Of a stretch of 23,273 nt of DNA, positions 7,351 through 14,510 are shown piece after piece. Under the pieces are notes generated by a model. That model saw only the letters and a list, made by a program, of their open reading frames with translations. It was not told the origin of the DNA and ran no database searches. Made by a program: the position numbers and the translations under genes. Source of the stretch: an uncultured Lachnospiraceae bacterium (GTDB lineage: Bacteria; Bacillota; Clostridia; Lachnospirales; Lachnospiraceae); assembly GCA_905235345.1 (NCBI GenBank), contig CAJOLO010000032.1, positions 1 through 23,273 of the forward strand. Direction: 5' to 3'. Position 1 is the stretch's first letter; the number at the start of each line of letters is the position of its first letter.

Positions 7351-9451
7351 GACGTATGGTGTATTACTATTGATACTGTTGACATTATTGTCCGGCTGCA
7401 AACGACAGAATAATAAGGAGGAAGTCGTATATAAGGTGGAGATGTTAAAACTAGAGCAGTTTCCGGATGGTGTTTCTAATTACTGTGTAGAGCAAGGAAA
7501 GTTATTCTTTTGGTTGGATAATTCGGATGATGAGGGGAATGCGTGCACGAAACTGTATCAGTCGAATTTGGACGGTACGCAGGTACAAGAAATCCTGTTA
7601 AGTGAGGCTGACAGCAAAAAGAATATCATTGATTTGTCGGTAAATACAAAGGGAAACATGGCGCTTTTGCTTGGACAAGAAATAGAGGATGCATTGGAAG
7701 CGAGCATTTTGATGCTCGCTTCGGACGGACAACAAATGTATGAAAAAATCATAACGGAGAGCTCTATTCCGAGCAAATTGGCATTGTGCGATGATGACTG
7801 CCTAGCTGTGATATCTGGGACTAAATTATCGGTTATCAATCAGGAGGGTAACTTGATTGGTGAAGAGGATTTTGAATTTTCGCTGGTAGATATTATGTCT
7901 TTTTCGGAGCATCGTCTGCTGTGTGCCGGATATAAAACGAATCAGTTGGTTGTTAGCGAATGGGATACGGAGAGCTGGCAAGGAACCTCGAAAATCGTAT
8001 TAGATAATATGAACATTGCGCAATCTGATATGCTGATGACAGCGAATGGATATGATTTTTCTGTTCGGACGGAAAAAGGGATATATGGATGCAAGATGGA
8101 CGGTACATGTGAAATGTTGGATGATCTTTCAAAAATGAATGCTTCCATTGATGAGAAGTTAGTACGCATTAATGAGAACAACTTGTTGGGATTGATTCCA
8201 CAGACGAATGGGATGATTCGTCTGTATCAACGAGAAATCGGAACCGCACAAAAAAGGGTAATTAAGGTTGCCATTTTGTCGGAGGATGCATATAACTTGA
8301 GACAAAATATTGTGCGGTTTAATCGGGAGAATGATGAATATGAGGTCGAGGTGATTGATTATTCACAGAGTGAAGATCCAGTGGCGGATATGAATTGTGA
8401 TATTTCCGCTGGAAAATCACCAGATATTATTGAATTATCCAGAGTATCAATAAGCCGTATGGCTCAAAAAGGATTGTTGGCAGATTTAACGCCTTATTAC
8501 GAAAAAGATGAAAGAGTTTCAGAGGATGATTTGCTTAATACTGTACAGGAAGCAATGAAAATAAATCAGAAATATTATTATGTAGCGCCAGAATTTTCAA
8601 TTTATACCGTAGTGGGAAAGACATCTGAAGTAGGTGAAAAAAAAGGATGGACTTTTAATGACTTTTACACCTTCGCAAATGGCGGAAAGGGTGATGGGAT
8701 TTTTGTCGATAGCTCGATAGATGATTTGCTAGATATGTTTGGAGAGGTAATTATATCAGATATGGTAGATTGGACAGAACAAAAGTGTGATTTCAATACG
8801 GAAGAATTCAGAAAATTGTTGGAATTTTGTGCGTTGTATAAAAATGAAAATAGTGAGATGCTGACGGCGCATTCTTTTAATCAGGGAGCAGTATCCTTGA
8901 TAAATGCCAAAGTTGGTCCGTTGGATATACAGTATTATGAAGATTTGTTTGATGGTGATGTTACATTTATTGGTTTTCCGAACGAACATATGATGGGTTC
9001 TTATTTCAAATTTGGTAATTGTTTGGGGATTTTGGAGACGGCAGAGAACAAGGATGAAGCATGGAAATTTATGTCTTCGTATATGACAAAAGAATTTCAA
9101 GGCGATAGGGAGAATATTGCGGGTATGCCAACACGAAAAGATGCTTACCAGATGGCAATAAAAGAATTGTCTGCTACTACAGCCTATAAGGATGAGTTGG
9201 GAAAAGAGATACCGCCTTTCGAACAGGAACTTTATTTTTACGATTATGAGGTGAAGTTAAAACCATTGTCCGAGAAGGATGTGGAGACTTATGAGGCACT
9301 CATTCAAAGGACAAGGCGGACTAGTGAGTACGACAGTACCATTGTAGACATCATTAAGGATGAAGCGCATTTGTATTTTGGTGGAGAAAAAACTGTGGAT
9401 GATGTAATTCAAATTATTCAAAATAGAGTGTCTCTATATATCGCAGAATAG
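7334..9451 (+). CDS. Lipoprotein: propeller-like N-terminal domain plus family 1 solute-binding domain (second copy)
   Basis: A 705-residue paralogue of the protein at 1047-3320. The signal peptide MKRIYKTYGVLLLILLTLLS ends in lipobox LSGC with Cys22. GAGAGG lies 7 bases before ATG 7334. The N-terminal half (about 30-300) carries strand-rich units such as YQSNLDGTQVQEI and MLASDGQQM. From about residue 307 it becomes solute-binding-protein-like (VRFNRENDEYEVEVIDY, GKSPDIIELSRVSISRM, ADLTPYYEKDERV). The C-terminus (TVDDVIQIIQNRVSLYI) parallels that of the first copy (TVEVIQNRVTTYI). It is translationally coupled to the second permease, so it probably works with the exporter, for example by handing it a ligand or acting as receptor. 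A perfect 11-bp hairpin inside the gene (7697-7722) is unusual. Function is inferred from domains and position only. Confidence 0.86.
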   Translation: MKRIYKTYGVLLLILLTLLSGCKRQNNKEEVVYKVEMLKLEQFPDGVSNYCVEQGKLFFWLDNSDDEGNACTKLYQSNLDGTQVQEILLSEADSKKNIIDLSVNTKGNMALLLGQEIEDALEASILMLASDGQQMYEKIITESSIPSKLALCDDDCLAVISGTKLSVINQEGNLIGEEDFEFSLVDIMSFSEHRLLCAGYKTNQLVVSEWDTESWQGTSKIVLDNMNIAQSDMLMTANGYDFSVRTEKGIYGCKMDGTCEMLDDLSKMNASIDEKLVRINENNLLGLIPQTNGMIRLYQREIGTAQKRVIKVAILSEDAYNLRQNIVRFNRENDEYEVEVIDYSQSEDPVADMNCDISAGKSPDIIELSRVSISRMAQKGLLADLTPYYEKDERVSEDDLLNTVQEAMKINQKYYYVAPEFSIYTVVGKTSEVGEKKGWTFNDFYTFANGGKGDGIFVDSSIDDLLDMFGEVIISDMVDWTEQKCDFNTEEFRKLLEFCALYKNENSEMLTAHSFNQGAVSLINAKVGPLDIQYYEDLFDGDVTFIGFPNEHMMGSYFKFGNCLGILETAENKDEAWKFMSSYMTKEFQGDRENIAGMPTRKDAYQMAIKELSATTAYKDELGKEIPPFEQELYFYDYEVKLKPLSEKDVETYEALIQRTRRTSEYDSTIVDIIKDEAHLYFGGEKTVDDVIQIIQNRVSLYIAE

Positions 9452-9466
9452 ATAATACAAAGTGCT

Positions 9467-10094
9467 TTCGCATTTGTGGCAACGACGGGACAACTTGTGT
9501 GCGTTACAGATCAGTTGAATTCAGAAGAGGTCGCTATGAAAGTCAGTTTGCTGGACTCTAGAGAGAAACGGTTGGAAACGGATATAAATATTAAGATCGA
9601 TGCTTGGTTGCCATGTAATTATGTTCTGGATGGAATTGATTATGGTTTCTATTATAAAGGTTCAGATGGAATATATGGATATGATATAGAGAGTAGTGAG
9701 TATAGATTACTGTGCCTCCTATATGACCAATCTTGATTTGGATGGAATGGTAAATCTGATTCGACTTACACAGGATATGTTTGAATCCAAATTGAAGGAG
9801 ATGACGGCAACCGAATCCTATGTGAATGAATTTGGAGACGTTATTGAACCGGTTGAAGAGTACCCCATGGAATGGGGTGATATTGAAGTTCAAATGGGGA
9901 TACCGACGCAAGAAGACGTAAATACATATATGAACTTGATTAATAATACCAAACGATGTCAAGATCAAGATGAGGTTATTTGTAATATTATTATGGAAGA
10001 AGTGTCGAGTTATTTTAAAGGCAGAAAGAAATTGGATAAAACGGTAGAGGTCATTCAGAACCGGGTAACCACATATATTAATGAGCAAAATTAG
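9467..10094 (+). pseudogene. Degraded third propeller-SBP lipoprotein gene
   Basis: Two pieces of a third paralogue, in different frames. The first (9467-9736) matches the middle of the first lipoprotein: GQLVCVTDQL against GQIVCVESEQ, and GFYYKGSDGIYGYDIESSE against IYYKSVSGIYSYDLASKES. The second, open to 10094, matches the extreme C-terminus: TATESYVNEFGDVIEPVEE against TTEPYTDEFGNEVEPLNSN, ending identically in TVEVIQNRVTTYINEQN. Roughly the N-terminal 210 residues and about 375 residues in the middle, including most of the solute-binding domain, are missing. The junction is near 9710-9730. It lies 15 bp after the second intact copy and just before the PCAT. It is most simply explained as a tandem duplicate that suffered deletion, with its end kept or homogenised with copy one by recombination. 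Confidence 0.85.
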
Positions 10095-10108
10095 ATACTT
10101 AATATATG
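10041..10108 (+). repeat. 68-bp perfect direct repeat, copy 2
   Basis: Identical to 3267-3334. Here it forms the 3' end of the degraded lipoprotein copy and runs 14 bases beyond the stop, toward the PCAT start at 10144. RecA-type recombination between the copies could delete or amplify the intervening 6.8 kb. Confidence 0.97.
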
Positions 10109-10143
10109 AAAATGAATTACGACAAGGGAGAAGAAAGATAATA

Positions 10144-11379
10144 ATGATAAGATATCCATTCACACAACAACATGAGGAAAAAGATTGTGGAGCGGCCTGT
10201 CTTTCCATGATCAGCGAATTTTATGGATTGAAACTGCCGTATGCCCGGTTTCGAGACTGGATCAAGGTGGACGAACAGGGAGCCAATATATATGGTCTGG
10301 TGACAGGAGCCGAAAAGGCAGGCTTTGAGGCAGATGCATTAGAGGGTACAGGTGAGGAATTATTAGAAGGAATTGAAACCGGAGAAATCCGGTTTCCTTT
10401 TATTGCCCGAGTTGTGGAGGAGCATTTATTTGAACATTTCATAGTTGTTTATGGGATAAAAAAAGGCAAAATGATTGTCGGCAATCCCGCCAAAAATAAA
10501 ATTACCCGAATAACGATTGAAGAGTTTATGGAGCATTGGCTTGGAGAAATCATTACCTTTACTCCGTCGGAGGAATTTACGAAGAGGAATGAGAGAAAAG
10601 GTACTTTTAAGAAGTATTTCACATATATTCTGACGCAAAAAAAGTTGTTGCTGTTGGTTTTTCTGATATCCATTGTCATATCGGCGGTTAATGTATCCGG
10701 CTCCATTGTATTTGAATATATTCTTACAGAGTCTTTTGAGGAAGAACCATCAAATGCAGACATGGAAGAATATGAGAGCAGCTGGGCAGCGGTAGCAGGA
10801 GAAGAAATTTCAACAAAAGATATGAGCGGAAAAATAATTGAAAAAGTGTCATTGATTTTTACGAACATGGATACGGTCTGCATCACGATTCTTTTGATGT
10901 ATCTCCTGCGTTGTCTCCTGGAGATTTTACGGGGTTATTCATTGGCGGTGATAACAAAAAAGATTGATATTCCGGTAACATTGCAATATTACGATCATCT
11001 GATAGAACTGCCGATGGAATTTCATGAGACAAGAAAAACAGGAGAATTGATGTCGCGATTTTATGATATTTCCAAAATCCGGGATGCAGTGTCATCGGCA
11101 ACATTGACGATCATGCTAGATACTATCATGGCAATTGCCTGCGGAGCGTTGCTGTGTTATATGAATGTTACCTTATTTATAATTACTGTTGCGATCATGG
11201 TGTGCTATATGGTGATTGTATTGCTGTTCCGCAATCCTTTGAAATCCGTCAATTACAAATTGATGGAAGAGGAAGCACAGGTTACTTCGTATTTAAAAGA
11301 GTCGATAGATGGAATTGGTATGATAAAAGCATATCAATATGAAAAAGAGTGTCAAAGGCAAGCTGCAGAAATTGTATGA
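10144..11379 (+). CDS. C39 peptidase-containing ABC transporter (PCAT), N-terminal part of a frameshifted gene
   Basis: PCATs cut double-glycine leaders and export the peptide. ATG 10144 is chosen because the protein then starts MIRYPFTQQHEEKDCGAACL, as in the family; GGGAG lies 13 bases upstream. The C39 domain (about 1-135) has catalytic Cys15 in DCG, Gln9, and His98 in HFIVVYG. The third catalytic position, normally Asp in a DPA motif, is Asn114 (GNPAK). TM1 (about 166-190) is followed by an unusual acidic extracytoplasmic insert of about 45 residues (roughly 197-240) before TM2. The frame ends at a TGA in the middle of the transmembrane domain (KAYQYEKECQRQAAEIV). The rest continues in another frame; restoring two bases near 11366 (AAEKLYETLADSS) gives a normal 758-residue PCAT. 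As it stands this half lacks the ATPase and should be inactive as an exporter, unless the frameshift is an artefact or is bypassed. Confidence 0.88.
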   Translation: MIRYPFTQQHEEKDCGAACLSMISEFYGLKLPYARFRDWIKVDEQGANIYGLVTGAEKAGFEADALEGTGEELLEGIETGEIRFPFIARVVEEHLFEHFIVVYGIKKGKMIVGNPAKNKITRITIEEFMEHWLGEIITFTPSEEFTKRNERKGTFKKYFTYILTQKKLLLLVFLISIVISAVNVSGSIVFEYILTESFEEEPSNADMEEYESSWAAVAGEEISTKDMSGKIIEKVSLIFTNMDTVCITILLMYLLRCLLEILRGYSLAVITKKIDIPVTLQYYDHLIELPMEFHETRKTGELMSRFYDISKIRDAVSSATLTIMLDTIMAIACGALLCYMNVTLFIITVAIMVCYMVIVLLFRNPLKSVNYKLMEEEAQVTSYLKESIDGIGMIKAYQYEKECQRQAAEIV

Positions 11380-12418
11380 AACACTTGCAGATTCAAGTGT
11401 AAGAGGCTCATTTATTTATCAGATTCAGGATTCACTTATCTCGTTGACGGCTTCTGCAGGTGTTGTGGTACTGCTCTGGGTGGGGACATATTTGTGCATG
11501 GCAGATGTCATTCGGATAGCGGATCTCTTTGTGTTTTACTATCTTCTCTCATATTTTTTGTCACCGGTTTCTAATCTTATCAACCTGCAGCCGGAATTAC
11601 AGACTGCAATGGTGGCTGCAGAGCGTTTAAATGATGTTATGAATGCAGAGAAAGAACAGAAGAATGCCGGAAAGGAAGAAATACAAAGTTTGTTCAGAGA
11701 CATTCAAATAGAAAATGTAGATTTCCGGTATGGAAATCGAAATCCTGTATTGCAGGATGTGAATATGACATTTCCTAAGGGTAAGAAAATAGCGATCGTG
11801 GGTGAAAGCGGATGTGGAAAGACCACACTTGCAAAGTTATTATTAGGATTTTATGATCCGGAACAGGGAAGAATTCTGGTTGACGGAAAAGAACTGCATG
11901 AATATTCTACGAATTCCATTCGGAAACATATGGCATATATTTCTCAGGATATCTTTCTCTTTTCAGATACCATTTACAATAATCTGCGGGTTGGAGATGA
12001 GAAGATAACGGACGAAGAGATACGAAAGATGTGTGAACGGTTAGGTGTAAATACATTTATTGAGCAATTACCCATGGGTTATAAAACAATGTTGGAGGAA
12101 AACGGCAATAATCTTTCGGGAGGCCAGAAACAACGTCTTGCGATTGTTCGTGCATTGCTTAGAAAACCTGATGTTTTGATCATGGATGAAGCTACGAGCA
12201 ATCTGGATACAGTAACAGAAGATCAGATTAAGAAGGTGTTGGAAGAGTATTCGGATGATATGACATGGATCATGATCGCACATCGTTTGCATACGATAAA
12301 GAGCTGCGATATAATTTATGTGATGGATCGAGGCAAGGTGATCGAGCAGGGGACGCATCAAGAATTGTTGGCAATAGACGGCAGGTATCGCAGACTAGTT
12401 AATAGTGGTGTGGAATGA
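11339..12418 (+). CDS. PCAT, C-terminal part (transmembrane end and ATPase domain) of a frameshifted gene
   Basis: Continuation of the transporter in the +1-shifted frame. Homology-like sequence starts at about 11370 (KLYETLADSSVRGSF); the ATG at 11339 lies within the overlap and has no good ribosome site. It contains the last transmembrane helices and a complete nucleotide-binding domain: Walker A GESGCGKTT, Q-loop ISQDIFLFS, signature LSGGQKQR, Walker B VLIMDEATSNLD, and switch His in IAHRLHTI. All ATPase motifs are intact, so the disruption looks recent. Separate expression of the two halves is conceivable but not supported by a translation signal. The gene ends just before a large palindrome and a terminator. 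Confidence 0.85.
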   Translation: MKKSVKGKLQKLYETLADSSVRGSFIYQIQDSLISLTASAGVVVLLWVGTYLCMADVIRIADLFVFYYLLSYFLSPVSNLINLQPELQTAMVAAERLNDVMNAEKEQKNAGKEEIQSLFRDIQIENVDFRYGNRNPVLQDVNMTFPKGKKIAIVGESGCGKTTLAKLLLGFYDPEQGRILVDGKELHEYSTNSIRKHMAYISQDIFLFSDTIYNNLRVGDEKITDEEIRKMCERLGVNTFIEQLPMGYKTMLEENGNNLSGGQKQRLAIVRALLRKPDVLIMDEATSNLDTVTEDQIKKVLEEYSDDMTWIMIAHRLHTIKSCDIIYVMDRGKVIEQGTHQELLAIDGRYRRLVNSGVE

Positions 12419-12436
12419 AGGCGTCTGAATATTAAA

Positions 12437-12596
12437 CTAGTACATCGTTCGCAAAATAACTGGACTTAATGCGAAGGATGCTTGCCTGACAGTGCGGTTT
12501 CAAAAACGCAGGCGTAGCGGGCTACGCTGAGGCAACTGTGCTGTCAGGTTAAGCAGGCAAGCATTCAGTCCGGTTATTTAAGAATCGGTGTACTAG
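12437..12596. repeat. 160-bp imperfect palindrome downstream of the PCAT
   Basis: The ends are CTAGTACATCG (12437-12447) and CGGTGTACTAG (12586-12596). Pairing continues inward through AAATAACTGGACT against AGTCCGGTTATTT and ATGCTTGCCTGACAG against its interrupted partner. The centre is GCGTAGCGGGCTACGC. There is no reading frame. It may be a non-autonomous mobile palindrome (MITE/REP-like) or a large transcript-end structure. Confidence 0.8.
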
Positions 12597-12744
12597 GTCG
12601 TATTAGAAATTTTATGTTACGACATGCATATTGGAATATGTGTTGCGATAGAACCATAACAATAAGTGATGGAAAAATATTGGAAAAGAATATCCCCTGT
12701 TAAATCTTGAAAATAAGTTGATTATTGAACAGGTAATAGTATAT

Positions 12745-12775
12745 AATGGTGTCGGTGCATTCCGACACCATTTTT
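12745..12775 (+). terminator. Intrinsic terminator
   Basis: A perfect 11-bp stem AATGGTGTCGG/CCGACACCATT with a six-base loop, followed by a run of five T (12771-12775). It would end transcripts coming from the PCAT and palindrome. A promoter-like TTGATT-18-TATAAT (12718-12747) overlaps its left arm. Confidence 0.8.
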
Positions 12776-12782
12776 ATGTACA

Positions 12783-12862
12783 CGCCCGCGTAAGGAATTA
12801 TTCCAGCTAAAGTCAGACGCGGGCGGCATGGCGAGTAGGGTGCGATAAATCCTGCCTACTCG
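12783..12862 (+). promoter_or_regulatory. Two tandem hairpins in the leader of the AAA-ATPase gene
   Basis: CGCCCGCGT (12783-12791) pairs perfectly with ACGCGGGCG (12817-12825), and CGAGTAGG (12832-12839) with CCTACTCG (12855-12862). The pair is GC-rich relative to its surroundings and lies 50-130 bases before the TTG start. It could be a structured leader or the remains of a repeat element; no known RNA family was recognised. Confidence 0.5.
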
Positions 12863-12914
12863 ATTGTTAGCAATTATTAAGAGTAACCGGTGTTTGTAAG
12901 CGGAGGTTGATGAA

Positions 12915-14486
12915 TTGAAAGAATTCAATACCACAGGAGTGTGTATTCCGGAAAAGCATTATATGGTTGATATCAGCTCTCAGTTAGATCAGATAGAGAA
13001 TGATCTGGTGGATAAAGGAAAATACTTTACTATCAACAGGGCAAGGCAATATGGAAAAACTACAACATTGTATCTTTTAGGACAACGCTTGAAGAACAGA
13101 TATATTGTATGTTCCATAAGCTTTGAAGCAGCTGATGATTATTTTACATCATATAAAACCTTTGTAAAAGGAGTAATGCTTGATATTTCTGATGAATTAA
13201 AGCGTGCAGATGTTTCTTCTGAAATAATTAACGGATGGAATGAAGAAGTGGATGCCGATCTCCCGATGCGGTCATTCAGTCAGAGGATAACATGGCTTTG
13301 CGAGCAGCTTGATAATAGGGTCGTACTTATAATTGATGAAGTTGATAAGAATTCAGATAATCAGATATTTTTGACATTTCTCGGTATGCTGAGAGACAAG
13401 TATCTGGATCAGAAGAAAGGTATAGATTCTACATTTCAAAGCGTGATTCTTTCGGGTGTGTACGATATCAAGAATATGAAACTAAAAGTAAGACCGGAGG
13501 AAGAGAGGAAATATAACAGTCCGTGGAATGTGGCTGATGACTTTGAGGTCGATATGTCATTTTCCGCAAGGCAGATAGAGGATATGCTCAAAGGCTACAG
13601 TAAAGAAAGTGGTTTTCGTATGAATACCACGGAGATGTCTGAATTGATTGCGGACTATACGTCCGGTTATCCCTATCTTGTATCGAGGCTTTGTCAGGCT
13701 ATGGATGAAGAAAGCAAGCGGACGGGGGATTCGTGCTGGAACAGGGAACATTTCAATCTTGCAGTAAAGAACATACTCAAAAATAGATGTACTTTGTTTG
13801 ACGACATTAATAAGAATATGAACAGATACCCTGAATTATCTGAGATTATCAGAGGTATATTGCTCAAGGGTAGGAAATACTCATATTCTCTGGCTGACGA
13901 CACGATTCAGCTCGGTGTGATGTTCGGATATTTTGCGGAAATCTCCGGCGAAGTTGTTATTGCGAATCGTATTTTCGAGACATATATGTATGATATGTTT
14001 TACAAAGCAGTCGAGACGGGAAGTCCGATCGTAGCCCGAAGTGAGCTTGAGAAAAATGAATTTATTAATAACGGTGTGTTAAATATAAGTCATATAATAG
14101 AAAGATTTGCAGTTCATTATCATGAAATGTATTCAGAAAGTGATAAGGAATTTCTCGAAGAGGAGTGTCGATTCCTTTTTCTTACATTTATTAAACCAAT
14201 TATTAATGGCACGGGTAATTACTATATAGAAGCGAGAACGAGAGACAGAAAACGTATGGATATAGTGATTGATTATCTGGGACATCAGTATATTATTGAG
14301 CTTAAGGTATGGCGGGGAGATGCTTACGATAAAAAGGGAGAACAGCAGCTATCCGGTTATATGAAATCAAAGAATGCAGATGAAGGATGGCAATTGACAT
14401 TTTGCTTTTTGAAAAACAGAGAGTCATATTATTCTGATGATATCGTTAAGATTGATGACGGATTAATATATAAATATATTATTTAA
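12915..14486 (+). CDS. AAA-ATPase-like protein with C-terminal PD-(D/E)XK nuclease-like domain
   Basis: A 523-residue protein of the AAA-ATPase_like/PD-(D/E)XK family, which is abundant in gut Clostridia and Bacteroidetes. The start is TTG at 12915, chosen because GGAGG lies 8 bases upstream and no in-frame ATG has a better site. An ATPase domain occupies about residues 15-300: a Walker A-like loop ARQYGKTT (43-50) and Walker B VVLIIDEVDK (about 136-145). The C-terminus has a nuclease-like core, MDIVIDYLGHQYIIELKVW (about 447-465), with the D and ExK pattern. The cellular role of this family is not established; suggestions include mobile-element or defence functions. It ends 24 bp before hisS, so it probably reads into that gene and may have been inserted ahead of it. 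Confidence 0.85.
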   Translation: MKEFNTTGVCIPEKHYMVDISSQLDQIENDLVDKGKYFTINRARQYGKTTTLYLLGQRLKNRYIVCSISFEAADDYFTSYKTFVKGVMLDISDELKRADVSSEIINGWNEEVDADLPMRSFSQRITWLCEQLDNRVVLIIDEVDKNSDNQIFLTFLGMLRDKYLDQKKGIDSTFQSVILSGVYDIKNMKLKVRPEEERKYNSPWNVADDFEVDMSFSARQIEDMLKGYSKESGFRMNTTEMSELIADYTSGYPYLVSRLCQAMDEESKRTGDSCWNREHFNLAVKNILKNRCTLFDDINKNMNRYPELSEIIRGILLKGRKYSYSLADDTIQLGVMFGYFAEISGEVVIANRIFETYMYDMFYKAVETGSPIVARSELEKNEFINNGVLNISHIIERFAVHYHEMYSESDKEFLEEECRFLFLTFIKPIINGTGNYYIEARTRDRKRMDIVIDYLGHQYIIELKVWRGDAYDKKGEQQLSGYMKSKNADEGWQLTFCFLKNRESYYSDDIVKIDDGLIYKYII

Positions 14487-14510
14487 AAGTAGAAAGGAAG
14501 TTATGAGAAG

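Noticed and set aside
9591..10208. Long minus-strand open frame of 205 codons
   Set aside because: It is antisense to the degraded lipoprotein copy and the PCAT start. Its product is rich in Ile, His and Asn runs typical of antisense reading of AT-rich genes, and it has no ribosome site.
12718..12747. TTGATT-18-TATAAT promoter for the AAA-ATPase gene
   Set aside because: The -10 box overlaps the left arm of the terminator hairpin. A transcript starting here would begin inside that hairpin, so I do not list it as a confident promoter, though it remains possible.
14487..14510. T-box leader expected upstream of hisS (and of aspS at 20957-21060)
   Set aside because: No AGGGTGGNACCGCG-like antiterminator sequence or specifier hairpin is present in either leader; hisS is preceded by only 24 non-coding bases.
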